Of a DNA stretch of 64,000 bases, positions 54,667-64,000 are shown one piece after another. Under the pieces are notes generated by a model. That model was given only the letters and a program-made list of their open reading frames with translations, was not told the DNA's origin and searched no databases. The position numbers were made by a program, and so were the translations under genes. Source of the DNA: Maribacter luteus (GTDB lineage Bacteria > Bacteroidota > Bacteroidia > Flavobacteriales > Flavobacteriaceae); the NCBI RefSeq assembly GCF_009674825.1, contig NZ_WKJH01000024.1, positions 124,001-188,000 on the forward strand. The letters run 5' to 3'. Each line of letters opens with the position of its first letter. Position 1 is the stretch's first letter.

Positions 54667-54735
54667 TTTTAAGTCCTGTATTTATTGGTTTAAGTTATCT
54701 GTTCTAAAAGGGCTGGCTGGTAAATTTTCATTGTT
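54587..54735. repeat. 149-bp direct repeat, right copy
   Basis: Partner of 52231-52379. It covers the last 18 or so codons of the CE20 gene, the 15-base spacer and the 5' end of the truncated esterase copy. The two repeats enclose 2207 bases holding GH141. Confidence 0.88.
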
Positions 54736-56604
54736 ATACAAATTGGTTTCAGGATTATTTCCCCAAGCATATCTAATAAATAAAGGCCGTACAACCTGAT
54801 CACTTTCAACGATCACCTTATTTTTTACAATTTTAGCCCTTGCCCAGACAAACTTCTTATCTGCACCCGCAATGGCAAAACCTTTTACTAGTGATGAACT
54901 ATCAATCGTCTTTAAGCCAATCTTTGAATGATCAAATGAAACTATTACTTTGCTACCCCTAAATTTTACCGATTTTAAAGTTGGTCCGGAGTAAACTAGA
55001 TGTTTCCTCCCATAATCTTTGTTCAAGGCAATCAATGCCAAGCGTAAACCTACATCCTGTTTGTTCTTTGGATGGATATCATCCGCTTCTCCCACATCGA
55101 TAATTACGGCTTCCCCAGTTTTCGGGAGTGCCAACGCTGCGGTTTGAGCCTCCCGGAGTTCTGCCCATGCACTTCTTTTAGGCTTTTCATCGGTTTTCAT
55201 ATAGTTGGGGAGCTGAACCCAATAGAAAGGAAGGTCTTCTCCCCATTTTTTGCGCCAGTCCTTAATCATATTGGAGAACAGTGTGCGATACTGCCGTGAT
55301 CTGCCAACATTGTGTTCTCCTTGGTACCAGAGTATCCCTTTTATCTTAAATCGCAGTAATGGATTTATCATGGCATTATAAAGGAGTCCGGGATATAAAT
55401 TCCGGGCATTGGGCTCATAGTTGAACATATCACTTGTAATCCCTTTTCTATAAGTCCAATCGCCCGCCAAGGAATACTTTTTATTATCAAGTTGCAGGAA
55501 TAGGTCTTCTGCCTTGCCCGCAAAGCCTCCGTTTCCACCATTGTCGTCGAGCCTTACTGCTATGGTGTTGTTGCCTTCCTGCAGAATACCTTTAGGAATT
55601 TTATAGCTGCGTTCCTCCATGTAGGTCTCCGACCCCCCTACGCTTTTTCCATTGATCCAAACCATGTCCTTTTGGTCTATAGGCCCTAAGTTGAGGATGC
55701 CAATGTTTGGAACGGCCGTACCAGGCAGATCGATCGAGGTATAAAACCACACGACCCCATCAATGTTCTTTAGCTCAGACCGGTCCCATCGTAGTGGCAT
55801 TTTACACGTTTTAAATTCGGAAGTTTTGCGTGGGAGAAAATATTGCTCATCCTTGCTGTCCTCCATAATTCGCTTCGCTTCGTAAAATGATTTTTGTGCT
55901 TTTTCCTGAGAGGCGATAAACCTAACTGAATCCTTACCAAAAACACCATCTTGATAGTGTTCCCAATATTCTGCGGGTAATTTTTTATAAGCTTTCGTAT
56001 CGGTCCAAGTTTCAATTTGAGTACCTCCCCATGAGGTATTGATAAGCGCAATGGGGATTCCTGTCTCCTCATGGACCTTTCGCGCAAAGAAATATCCCAC
56101 TGCTGAATACTGCCCCACGGTCTCGGGATTGCATTCCGTCCAATCGCCCTCCAAGCCTTCCAATGGATAATAGGCCATATTCCGCTTTACCGTAAATGAT
56201 CGTATTTCAGGATAATTTGCCTTTGCCATCTCGGTTTTAGCATCTTTAACGTATTTAACAGGAAATTCCATGTTGGACTGCCCACTGCATATCCATACGT
56301 CCCCAATCAAAATATTTTGGAGAACAATTGTATTCTCACCTTTAACGATTAGCGAATATGGGCCGCCATAAGCCATGGGTTTTAAGGTTACCTCCCATTT
56401 CCCACTTGAATCAGCCTCAGTTTTAAGTAGCTGCCCATTAAAAGCAACCTCAATTTTTTCTGCAGCATCTGCCTTACCCCAAATTTCTACCGGTTTATCC
56501 CTTTGAAGCACCATATTATCATTGAATATATTGGGAAGAGCTACTTCTGCCCTTACAAAAAAGGTAAATCCAAAGGCAATCAGAATAAGTACAATATTTT
56601 TCAT
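54682..56604 (-). CDS. CE20-type SGNH acetylesterase (sialate-O-acetylesterase family)
   Basis: 640 residues with a Sec signal (to about 19). N-terminal beta domain (ALPNIFNDNMVLQRDKPVEI), then the SGNH hydrolase core with nucleophile Ser in WICSGQSNMEF near 105-115, INTSWGGTQIETW near 188-200, and the later HP block near GEADDIHPKNKQDVG near 550. A jelly-roll insert lies at about 285-400 (LRWDRSELKNIDGVVWFY, DNGGNGGFAGKAEDL). This layout matches the SASA/CE20 family, which removes acetyl groups from plant polysaccharides. Third esterase of the locus. Its 3' end was copied during the GH141 rearrangement. Confidence 0.85.
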   Translation of the reverse strand: MKNIVLILIAFGFTFFVRAEVALPNIFNDNMVLQRDKPVEIWGKADAAEKIEVAFNGQLLKTEADSSGKWEVTLKPMAYGGPYSLIVKGENTIVLQNILIGDVWICSGQSNMEFPVKYVKDAKTEMAKANYPEIRSFTVKRNMAYYPLEGLEGDWTECNPETVGQYSAVGYFFARKVHEETGIPIALINTSWGGTQIETWTDTKAYKKLPAEYWEHYQDGVFGKDSVRFIASQEKAQKSFYEAKRIMEDSKDEQYFLPRKTSEFKTCKMPLRWDRSELKNIDGVVWFYTSIDLPGTAVPNIGILNLGPIDQKDMVWINGKSVGGSETYMEERSYKIPKGILQEGNNTIAVRLDDNGGNGGFAGKAEDLFLQLDNKKYSLAGDWTYRKGITSDMFNYEPNARNLYPGLLYNAMINPLLRFKIKGILWYQGEHNVGRSRQYRTLFSNMIKDWRKKWGEDLPFYWVQLPNYMKTDEKPKRSAWAELREAQTAALALPKTGEAVIIDVGEADDIHPKNKQDVGLRLALIALNKDYGRKHLVYSGPTLKSVKFRGSKVIVSFDHSKIGLKTIDSSSLVKGFAIAGADKKFVWARAKIVKNKVIVESDQVVRPLFIRYAWGNNPETNLYNNENLPASPFRTDNLNQ

Positions 56605-56627
56605 TTTACTTTTTATTAGAAATGCGA

Positions 56628-58550
56628 TTAATTTTTATTGATAACTGGGATGCTACCCTGCCAATTGACCGTAATCTTTGTGTCACCATCAATTATTTTA
56701 AGAGTACTGTCTCCCATATTTATAGAGGGACTTTCAATCATGGGCCACTTCCGATACCCTATGTCCTTCTTGTTTTTTATCTTTACCAAAGGGATTGATT
56801 CGGCCAGCCCAATAATACCTTTTCTCGTCAAGTGCTCGGGCATTTCATTTTCGTGAGCAATGGGCAGACCTTCCTGATATTGAATTTGCAGTTTCTCCTT
56901 TTGAGAGTCAACATAGGTAACGCTCATGGTTTCCCAATTGATGGAAAGTCGGTTCTTCTTTATGGTACGTCGGAAACGCTTGAAGCTGTCTGATTCCTTT
57001 TTACTGCCAAGCTCAAAGACAAAACCAGTCTGGGCGTGATCACTCTTAACGATATTAAAACCGTCCAACCCCTTCCCGTCCAAATCGGTCTGTTCATAAT
57101 AACTTTTTAAGGGTCTTATCCCGATATAGGTATCTCCTTCCCGAAGAAAGATCCAGCCGTTTTCCTCCACTTTTTCGTCTATTGATTTTGGATAGCGAAA
57201 CATTCCCCTTTTTATCAGATTGTCGGCATGTCCATCGCGCCAGGCCCATTTGGACGCACTAGGCGTATTGACCCACGGATCCTTTTCAGGAACGTTGAAT
57301 AAGGTGATTACTGTATTCTTGGAATGGGCGGTCTGTTGAAAGGGGGAGTTGGTCCCTTTGTACCAGGTATCCGCGGTGCGGTCCTTTTCGTCACCGTCGC
57401 TATACCAGTAGGGGTGAAAGCAATTGATATAATTGAAGCGGTCAGGGCTCTGATACACAATATTGAACCCATTGGCATCGTGGTCGGCATAATCCCCACC
57501 AGGCACCCAGCGAAAATTCCCGGTACCGATGGCATAAGTCTTGTTGCGGAATACCTTGCGCATCATCTGATGTGGAACCCCTGAACCATGGTGTCCAAAA
57601 GAAGCGGCCGAGGTTTTCAATTCAAATGGACCGGAATCATTACCGGCTATGCGAAAAAAGACGCTTGGCGGCTCTACGCCTGACAAGGCCGTGAAAATGG
57701 TATAGCTCGCTTCCTGAAAATCTTCAAACTGGTTCATCTTCACATTCGCTGTTGCAGGACCCCAGCCCCACATCAACCAATTGTAATAGGAAGTGGCCGA
57801 AATATAACTCTCATCGGAAAGATGGTCCTGCTGTGTATTCATACGTGCATAGGGGGCCATGATGGTCCCATCGAAATTGTTCAAGGACAATAAAGACCAT
57901 TTGTAGAGCATAAAGGCTTCGGCTATGGCCTTGACTTCAGGATCCTCTGCATACTCCAATAAGATTTCCACCGGGAAGTTCATTACCACTTCATAAGTAG
58001 TTGACAAGTATTCTGTATAACCATGATCATAAACGTTTTTAAAGGTCTTTCGCAAACGCTCCTTCATATCGGCCATCAGTTCCTCACTACTCATACCATT
58101 GGCCCAACGGGCATCGGGAAACAACTGCCCAAAAAGGTAGGCACTGGACCACATCATTGTGGCATGGTTCTCAGTACCGTGACCTAAGAAGCCTTCCCCT
58201 CCCTGTTTGTCTGATTTAGCCAACTTTTCCAGATCTCTTTTAATCTTTTTTAACTGTTTTTCATTAAAGCTGTCCCAGTATCGACAAAGCGCCAAGGCCA
58301 TCCCAGGAAAGTCGAACATGCTTTGATGCCTATTGTCAAGATCATTGGTTATATAGGTCAATGCCCCTTCGTCCTGCGGATTGGATTCGAGACGTGCAAT
58401 GGCTTTGGGAAGACCATGTTTTCCCCTTTCGACAAGTGTAACATCTTTTAGTGAACCAATAACCTGACTTTTACGTTCTTTATAAGATGTTTGATCTTGG
58501 GCAAAAAGTGTAGTCGAAAAAAGGACAAGAAATAAAGTAAGATTTTTCAT
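56628..58550 (-). CDS. Unassigned secreted toroid plus beta-sandwich protein, candidate lyase
   Basis: About 640 residues. The start is the ATG ending at 58550, which opens MKNLTLFLVLFSTTLFAQ; two earlier ATG codons end at 58571 and 58589. The N-terminal half is helix-rich and toroid-like, with GFLGHGTENHATMMWSSAYL near 120-140 and TEYLSTTYEVVMNFPVEILL near 180-200, conserved-looking His/Asn/Tyr positions of the kind used by polysaccharide lyases. The second half is beta-rich, with HHGSGVPHQMMR near 325 and QTAHSKNTVITLFN near 415, reminiscent of heparinase-II/III-type sandwiches. I do not recognise a named family. It is the first enzyme gene after the terminator, the usual place for the backbone-cleaving enzyme. 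Confidence 0.6.
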   Translation of the reverse strand: MKNLTLFLVLFSTTLFAQDQTSYKERKSQVIGSLKDVTLVERGKHGLPKAIARLESNPQDEGALTYITNDLDNRHQSMFDFPGMALALCRYWDSFNEKQLKKIKRDLEKLAKSDKQGGEGFLGHGTENHATMMWSSAYLFGQLFPDARWANGMSSEELMADMKERLRKTFKNVYDHGYTEYLSTTYEVVMNFPVEILLEYAEDPEVKAIAEAFMLYKWSLLSLNNFDGTIMAPYARMNTQQDHLSDESYISATSYYNWLMWGWGPATANVKMNQFEDFQEASYTIFTALSGVEPPSVFFRIAGNDSGPFELKTSAASFGHHGSGVPHQMMRKVFRNKTYAIGTGNFRWVPGGDYADHDANGFNIVYQSPDRFNYINCFHPYWYSDGDEKDRTADTWYKGTNSPFQQTAHSKNTVITLFNVPEKDPWVNTPSASKWAWRDGHADNLIKRGMFRYPKSIDEKVEENGWIFLREGDTYIGIRPLKSYYEQTDLDGKGLDGFNIVKSDHAQTGFVFELGSKKESDSFKRFRRTIKKNRLSINWETMSVTYVDSQKEKLQIQYQEGLPIAHENEMPEHLTRKGIIGLAESIPLVKIKNKKDIGYRKWPMIESPSINMGDSTLKIIDGDTKITVNWQGSIPVINKN

Positions 58551-58589
58551 GATAGCATGGCGATATGCCATAATAGTCTTAGGCCTCAT

Positions 58590-58690
58590 AGTATACGGGC
58601 TTTATAGGTTTTGTCTAGAAGTTCTTATTGTTTATAAATCAAAATCCCCTAGACAAAAAATTGTGTGTCTAGGTAAATTATAAGAAAGAA
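58590..58690. promoter_or_regulatory. Leader region with repeated TGTCTAG elements
   Basis: TGTCTAG occurs at 58612-58618 and 58666-58672 and inverted as CTAGACA at 58649-58655. The last two form an 8-bp stem (CCTAGACA / TGTCTAGG) with a 10-base loop and no T tract. Placed upstream of the enzyme run and downstream of the terminator, this may be an operator or leader structure controlling the enzyme genes. Confidence 0.4.
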
Positions 58691-58720
58691 AAGAATCGGT
58701 ACACATATGTACCGATTCTT
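58691..58720 (-). terminator. Intrinsic terminator after the second susCD operon
   Basis: 13-bp perfect stem (AAGAATCGGTACA / TGTACCGATTCTT) with a CATA loop. On the minus strand it is followed by TTCTTTCTTA, a T-rich tail. It starts 10 bases after the stop of the surface-lipoprotein gene. Confidence 0.82.
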
Positions 58721-58729
58721 ATGAAAATA

Positions 58730-59674
58730 CTATTCATCCGAGGGTTGGACTACTATGTTTATTTCTTTGACCACAGCTTCCTCTCCATAAACATTGCTCG
58801 CCTTCCCGACAAACGTTACCTTATATTCTCCCGCGGTATTGAACTGATATTCGTAATCGGGCATTGATGCCGCCATATTCTTAACCAATATTCCTACATC
58901 TGAGGTAACATGGGTCAAATCAATGGGTCCGGATATACACCAAGCCTCTGCGTCAGATGCCGTTCCTTCATCAGTGGAGCCCGTAATCACAAAATTAGTG
59001 GAACTCACGGCCCAATTATAGGAATTGACAATATTTCGGCTAATCCATCCTGGACTTGTCGTGGAGGAAATCCCATAATTATTAATCGTTGATGTACCAT
59101 GATTCGCAATGATATACGAGGTACTATCCGGTAGATTGTTTCTTACGGCTAATGATGAAATGGTCCATTTGTTTTGAACGGATCCCGGATACCCCCTATA
59201 CTTAAAAGCCAAATAAACGGGTTTATCGGAAAAATCGGTCAAATCAATGTCTCCCGATGCTTTACTTTCTCCACTATTGGCCCACGCTGCCCGATCGGTA
59301 ATATCTGACCAAGTGGCTGTTGTAATTCCCTGGGCCACAGCTGCACTATCCCTTATGCCCTCAATGGAGAGATCTTGGGACACCAATAATTGAAGGGAGG
59401 ACTCTTGGGTCCCATTTGCCAACGCCGATTTGAAACTCAAGATTGAGGTTCCTTTTTCGGAAGTACGCTCGAAGTATTCATATCGGTTTCCCACTTCCCC
59501 TGAAAAAAAAGTAACAAAGTCCGCATTACCCGTCAATTGAAATTGGGCAAGCTCACCTTCCAAATACTCCGTTTTATCCACAGAAACATTTAGAGTAGGA
59601 ATGTCTACACTATCATCTTGGCAGGCGGTAAAAAAAACACTTGCCAGTACTATAATCGAATATATATTTTTCAT
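58730..59674 (-). CDS. DUF5017-like surface glycan-binding lipoprotein
   Basis: 314-residue lipoprotein (VFFTAC, Cys18). After the anchor comes an immunoglobulin-like domain (LNVSVDKTEYLEGELAQFQL), then a jelly-roll or beta-sandwich region with WTISSLAVRNNLPD near 170 and a C-terminal DYEYQFNTAGEYKVTFVGKA strand typical of PKD/DUF5017 proteins. Encoded 24 bases after susD and before the terminator, it takes the position of the SusE/F-type or surface glycan-binding proteins that help capture substrate. No catalytic residues seen. Ligand unknown. Confidence 0.72.
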   Translation of the reverse strand: MKNIYSIIVLASVFFTACQDDSVDIPTLNVSVDKTEYLEGELAQFQLTGNADFVTFFSGEVGNRYEYFERTSEKGTSILSFKSALANGTQESSLQLLVSQDLSIEGIRDSAAVAQGITTATWSDITDRAAWANSGESKASGDIDLTDFSDKPVYLAFKYRGYPGSVQNKWTISSLAVRNNLPDSTSYIIANHGTSTINNYGISSTTSPGWISRNIVNSYNWAVSSTNFVITGSTDEGTASDAEAWCISGPIDLTHVTSDVGILVKNMAASMPDYEYQFNTAGEYKVTFVGKASNVYGEEAVVKEINIVVQPSDE

Positions 59675-59698
59675 TTCTATTTAATCTTTAAATTAAAA

Positions 59699-61300
59699 TT
59701 ACCAGCCTGGGTTTTGTGTCAATAATGGATCAAGCGAAATTTCCCGTACTGGAATAGGTAGGTAATAATCCCTTTCCGAAATATTTACCCCTGCCCGATT
59801 GAAAGTAATATGAGTCAATCCGTTGGCCCTATTAAAATCAACCATTTCACTCATTTCCTCCACCAAAATGCCCCATCGAATTAGATCCATTCTACGAAAA
59901 CCTTCAAAACACAATTCGGTATACCGCTCATCTTGAATAATTTCTAGAAACTCATCCTTCGATGTAATATTTTCTATTTCAGAAATTTGAGCCCTGTTCC
60001 GCACTCGATTAAGATATTGATGCGCTTTGGGCGTTGGGCCATTCAACTCATTTTCGGCTTCGGCGGCCATTAATAATACATCTGAAAAACGTAATACCGG
60101 GTTGTTGGTTGAGTTATAATTTTTGATTTTATCCTCTTCCAGTTCATATTCCCTTCTAAATTTACCGATTCGCCTATATACTAATTTGTTCGGGTCTTCA
60201 TAAGCCTCGCCTTGTTCATCGATCCAATATTCCTTTTCAGGTGGATTGGAATTACGGACAAACAGGTAATCGGCTATGCACCAATCCCTGCGCGTATCCT
60301 GATATTCCTCATTGTACTCAAATGTCTTGAACAATTTAGGGTGTAATCTATATCGTGCCCCAGAATATCCATATTGCGTAAGTTGTTGGGGAATACCATT
60401 ATGATTCCCCAAATCCCCAATTTCTGATGACCCAAAGACTCCTGCTGCACCGTCGGTAAAATGACCGATTTCGAAGATACTTTCTTTTGTATCATACTTA
60501 TCCTGTATTAGATTGATAAACACTTGGGCATAATCAGGGTTGAGGTCATGCAACCCTGAATTAATTACTTTCTCTGCCCAAAACAGTGCATTGGTATAGT
60601 ATTCCCTTATTTGATCTTCTGATTTATCTTTTCTATTCAGGAATCCGGCCCTATATAAACTTACCCTTGCCAAAATTCCCTGAACTGCCGATTTTGTAAC
60701 ACGCTCTGCATAGGAATAATCGGTAATCGGGTTCACTAAAGATTCCGCTTCTACCATTTCGGCATAGATGAAATCATAAACTTCAGAGGCATTGGTTCGT
60801 GCAAAACTCACGTCATTAGCCGACTCCGTAGGCTCAGTTTTCAACGGCACGGCACCATAATTTTGGACCAACATAAAGTAATAAAACGCCCTAAGGAATT
60901 TTGCTTCACCAATAGTTACCATTTTTTGATCTTCATCCATTTCGGCATCATTAATATTTTTTAGCAAAATATTGGCCCTTTCAATTCCTGTATACAAATC
61001 CCTCCATATGATACTTACACGAACATCGGATGCTGTATAATCATATACTGCAATTGAAGGGCTTGTACTTCCCCAAAACTGATCGGTAGCGTCAAATATA
61101 GTTGAGAGGCAATCACCTCCACCAAATATATAATTGGAACCAATTTTATCATACACACCATTAAGTGCATATTCAATTTCTGTGTCATTGCTAAAATAGG
61201 TAAGTGAGGATGCCATGTCCGTGGGCTCCGTATCTAGTTTGACACATGAGGTCATGAACCCCACAAGAAGTATATAAATGGAGTATATATATTTTTTCAT
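59699..61300 (-). CDS. susD-like: SusD/RagB-family glycan-binding lipoprotein (second PUL)
   Basis: 533 residues with lipobox GFMTSC (Cys19). KLDTEPTDMASSLTYFSND starts the SusD fold; helical SusD segments include GEAKFLRAFYYFMLVQNYGAVP near 125-146 and VLRFSDVLLMAAEAENELNG near 390-410; the C-terminus is LDPLLTQNPGW. It lies 25 bases after susC. It differs clearly from the SusD of the first PUL, consistent with a different glycan. Confidence 0.95.
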   Translation of the reverse strand: MKKYIYSIYILLVGFMTSCVKLDTEPTDMASSLTYFSNDTEIEYALNGVYDKIGSNYIFGGGDCLSTIFDATDQFWGSTSPSIAVYDYTASDVRVSIIWRDLYTGIERANILLKNINDAEMDEDQKMVTIGEAKFLRAFYYFMLVQNYGAVPLKTEPTESANDVSFARTNASEVYDFIYAEMVEAESLVNPITDYSYAERVTKSAVQGILARVSLYRAGFLNRKDKSEDQIREYYTNALFWAEKVINSGLHDLNPDYAQVFINLIQDKYDTKESIFEIGHFTDGAAGVFGSSEIGDLGNHNGIPQQLTQYGYSGARYRLHPKLFKTFEYNEEYQDTRRDWCIADYLFVRNSNPPEKEYWIDEQGEAYEDPNKLVYRRIGKFRREYELEEDKIKNYNSTNNPVLRFSDVLLMAAEAENELNGPTPKAHQYLNRVRNRAQISEIENITSKDEFLEIIQDERYTELCFEGFRRMDLIRWGILVEEMSEMVDFNRANGLTHITFNRAGVNISERDYYLPIPVREISLDPLLTQNPGW

Positions 61301-61325
61301 AATATTAAACTTAGTTTGATTTAAC

Positions 61326-64000
61326 TTAAAATTTTATGTTAATTCCAGTGATCAGGGTCCTTTGTCTTGGATAAGGAGAGTAATCAAAGCCAGGAGTCAA
61401 GGCTGAATTCCGAGTAGATACCTCGGGATCAACACCAGAATAGTTGGTCCATGTAATTAAATTTTGCGCAGAAACGTACGTCCTAAAACTTCGAATTCCC
61501 AATTCTTTCAAAAATTGTGATGGGATTGTATACCCTAATGAAACAGTCTTCAACCTAAGAAAAGATCCATCTTCAATTATTCTACTTGAAAAGAGTTGAG
61601 GTTCTCCTTTTGCCCTAGGAATATTTGATGTTTGATTTTCTTCGGTCCAACGATCCGTATAACTCTGATATTGGTTTCTACCTGTTAAGAAGGTACCTTC
61701 AAAAACCGACCGATTGGCATTCATTACCTCATTACCGTAAGAGAATTGGAAAAAGATACTCAAGTCAAGGTTTTTATAGTTGAAGGAATTGTTTAAGCCA
61801 CCTACGAAATCTGGATTTGGATTACCCATAACGGTATAGTCATTCAAACTAATATTTCCATCCCCATCAATATCCTTGTACTTTGCATATCCTGGCAATA
61901 TATTACTTCGTGTACTTCCGTTGGCAGGAATTTCCTCCTTTAAAACATAATTCCCGTTAGTTAACTGGTCGAAGTCCTCATATTGATATACTCCTTCATA
62001 CAAAACCCCATAGAACATGGCAACCGGCCCACCGATTTTGGCTATATAACTTGGATTACTGTTATAAACCGCACGTGTAGTAGAAGTCAATGAGGACTGA
62101 TTATCGGTCAATGCCAATACTTTGCTACGATTAAATGAAATATTAAAATCTGACTTCCACGTAAAATTATCATTGTCTATGTTTACCGTGTTTAAGGCTA
62201 ATTCAACTCCTTCGTTGGACACAGAACCTATGTTTTTATAGGCCGTTGAAAAACCTGTTGCATAAGGCAATTGGGCATTTAGTAATAGATCCTTTGTTTC
62301 CTTATAGTAGTAATCACCTGTGAACGAAATCCTGTTCTCAAAAAAACCAAGATCAAGTCCAAAATTCAATTGAGAAGTGGATTCCCATTTAAGAGCGGCA
62401 TTATCCAATCCGGACACATAGGTACCACGGCCTGGATTTTCATCCCCAAAAGAATACCCTGAATAGTTTGTTGTTCCTATTCCCGATAAATAGGCGAAAT
62501 CGCTAACTCTATTATTACCAGTCACCCCATATCCAATTCTGACTTTAGCATTAGAAACAAATTCGATAGGTTTCATGAAACTCTCTTGACTCAGGCGATA
62601 TGCCAATGCAGCCGAGGGAAAATACCCCCATCTGTTTTTTGGTGAAAATTTAGATGAGCCATCCGCCCGAATCGTAGCGGTAAAAATGTACTTGGATTTA
62701 TAATCATAATTTAAGCGAGCAAAATAAGATTGTAATGCCCAATTGGAGGAAGAAGCCCATAAATAGGTAGGCGTACCTACATCCAGACCGCTCAAACCCA
62801 ATTCTTCGTCGGTAATCTGAACCGATTCACCACCAAATAAAGAACTATTATTCTTTTGTTGTGAATACCCTGCCATAACAGTCAATGAATGAACCTTATT
62901 AAAGGTATTCCTATAGGTTAGGAGATTTTCATTTGAAAAGGTCGTACTACGATAAAACCTTTGTGAACCGTTTGGTCCGCGAGATTGTGGATGATAGGGG
63001 CCACCGTATCGTGTCTTTGAATTATAAAATGAATTGATTTCACGTAAATTATCACTAGCTCCACCTGTAATCCGAAATTTCAATCCTTTTATAATAGCCC
63101 ATTCCAGTGAAGCATTACCCAATAAACTTCGAGAGATATTCTCACGTAATACATTTTCAGCTTCGATAACGGGGTTTACCCGGTAATCCGTTGCTGGATT
63201 AACTTCAGGATCCACCAATTCCTCTTCTAGATTCACATCAACCCCTGTGGTAACCGGACGATAACTCCAGATACTGTACATTAAACTGGCACTGGTTGAC
63301 CCCCCATTGTCAGTAGCAACGACTCCATAATTTTTGCTCTTACTATAGTTCACATTGACCTTTGCTTTCAATTTTCTAGTAAGTTCTTGATCAAGGGAAA
63401 TTCTACCCTGATATCGTTCAAACCCAGTGTTTATAAATATTCCCTCTTGTTCTAAATAAGAACCGGACATATAATACTTTGTTTTCTCGTTTCCTCCTGA
63501 AATTGACAAATTATTACTCTGCATAGTACCGGTTCGCAGCACCTTATCATACCAATCAATCTTTTCGTACGTTTTATAATCCTCCAATGTTCTACCTGGT
63601 TTTTCCAAGTAAACATAAGGTGAGTTCACTGGATCAATCTCCATCTGTAAAACAGCGAAGTCATAAGGATCCATTGTTTCTATCCTCTTCAAATCATTCT
63701 GCAATCCGAAATACCTGTCAAAGCTTATAGTCGGCATACCTTCTTTACCACTTTTAGTAGTAATCATTATTACACCATTAGCACCACGTGCCCCATAAAT
63801 TGCCGTTGCAGAAGCATCTTTTAATATGTCTATTGATTCTATGTCTGACGTATTGATAGAATTGTTGTCATTATCTTCAAGCGCAAAACCATCAACAACA
63901 TACAAAGGAGAATTGTTTTGTGTAAGAGAGTTTCCTCCTCTTATCACTATTTCAGGAAGACTTCCAGGCTGGCCATCTCCTGAAACGACAGAAACTCCAG
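61326..64000 (-). CDS. susC-like: SusC-family TonB-dependent transporter (5' end outside the window)
   Basis: At least 891 residues visible. The frame is open up to the window edge, reading through [20 protein letters not shown], so the GTG at 63947 is internal and not a start. The visible part begins in the plug domain ([44 protein letters not shown]) and continues through the beta-barrel to the terminal LITGINIKF. The N-terminal signal, the carboxypeptidase-like domain and any STN domain lie outside, so it cannot be said whether this SusC also signals. Forms a pair with the SusD gene directly downstream. Confidence 0.95.
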   Translation of the reverse strand, partial: GVSVVSGDGQPGSLPEIVIRGGNSLTQNNSPLYVVDGFALEDNDNNSINTSDIESIDILKDASATAIYGARGANGVIMITTKSGKEGMPTISFDRYFGLQNDLKRIETMDPYDFAVLQMEIDPVNSPYVYLEKPGRTLEDYKTYEKIDWYDKVLRTGTMQSNNLSISGGNEKTKYYMSGSYLEQEGIFINTGFERYQGRISLDQELTRKLKAKVNVNYSKSKNYGVVATDNGGSTSASLMYSIWSYRPVTTGVDVNLEEELVDPEVNPATDYRVNPVIEAENVLRENISRSLLGNASLEWAIIKGLKFRITGGASDNLREINSFYNSKTRYGGPYHPQSRGPNGSQRFYRSTTFSNENLLTYRNTFNKVHSLTVMAGYSQQKNNSSLFGGESVQITDEELGLSGLDVGTPTYLWASSSNWALQSYFARLNYDYKSKYIFTATIRADGSSKFSPKNRWGYFPSAALAYRLSQESFMKPIEFVSNAKVRIGYGVTGNNRVSDFAYLSGIGTTNYSGYSFGDENPGRGTYVSGLDNAALKWESTSQLNFGLDLGFFENRISFTGDYYYKETKDLLLNAQLPYATGFSTAYKNIGSVSNEGVELALNTVNIDNDNFTWKSDFNISFNRSKVLALTDNQSSLTSTTRAVYNSNPSYIAKIGGPVAMFYGVLYEGVYQYEDFDQLTNGNYVLKEEIPANGSTRSNILPGYAKYKDIDGDGNISLNDYTVMGNPNPDFVGGLNNSFNYKNLDLSIFFQFSYGNEVMNANRSVFEGTFLTGRNQYQSYTDRWTEENQTSNIPRAKGEPQLFSSRIIEDGSFLRLKTVSLGYTIPSQFLKELGIRSFRTYVSAQNLITWTNYSGVDPEVSTRNSALTPGFDYSPYPRQRTLITGINIKF

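Noticed and set aside
63947-64000. Start of the second SusC at 63947
   Set aside because: The codon is GTG inside the plug domain and the frame continues upstream to the window edge with plug-domain sequence.
1-64000. CRISPR arrays, rRNA genes or prophage genes
   Set aside because: I saw no regularly spaced repeats, rRNA-like sequence or phage structural genes in any part of the window.

Overview
The window looks like a piece of a marine Bacteroidetes (Flavobacteriia-type) chromosome specialised in algal or plant polysaccharide degradation. The evidence is two SusC/SusD pairs, an ECF sigma/FecR pair, many lipoprotein and Sec signal peptides on sulfatases and glycoside hydrolases, AT-rich spacers and TAnnTTTG-type promoter elements. 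The species cannot be fixed from the sequence.

Region 1 (1-26757, all on the minus strand) is one large polysaccharide utilisation locus (PUL). In transcription order it holds an ECF sigma factor, a FecR-like anti-sigma factor, a SusC with an N-terminal STN signalling domain and a SusD. An intrinsic terminator follows, then a long enzyme run: S1 sulfatase, GH29, S1 sulfatase, GH29, GH30, GH3 with a PA14 insert, three S1 sulfatases, GH95, and two more S1 sulfatases (the last runs off the window). Seven sulfatases with three fucosidase-type enzymes point to a sulfated, fucose-containing glycan such as an algal fucan; this is inferred from enzyme content only. The spacer before susC carries a plus-strand terminator and a promoter-like box, a candidate antisense RNA.

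Region 2 (about 26.8-38.4 kb) is a mixed, plastic zone. It has a plus-strand beta-propeller protein and a gene-poor stretch. Next is a sensory islet: a covalent-FAD oxidoreductase, an unusual ferredoxin-cyclase-globin fusion, a TPR histidine kinase and a NarL-type response regulator. The islet lies between two 18-bp repeats that match the 3' end of a tRNA-Pro gene. Beyond it are a type IV toxin-antitoxin pair (AbiEi intact, AbiEii decayed) and a fragment of an IS21-type istA.

Region 3 (38437-64000, almost all minus strand) is a second PUL. Its SusC (cut by the window end), SusD and a surface lipoprotein are followed by a strong terminator. Downstream are a 653-residue unassigned toroid-like enzyme, a CE20-type acetylesterase, a GH141-like beta-helix protein, two alpha/beta-hydrolase esterases, GH105 and GH88/GH105-type hydrolases, a six-hairpin glycosidase, a two-domain DUF1080 (3-keto-glycoside) protein, two Gfo/Idh/MocA oxidoreductases, an SGNH-like DUF4886 protein, DUF4861 and DUF6807. 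The set suggests an acetylated, uronate-bearing, fucosylated glycan with an oxidation/elimination branch. GH141 sits between two 149-bp direct repeats made from its neighbours' gene ends, a clear sign of local rearrangement. A 14-G tract lies inside a small coding sequence.
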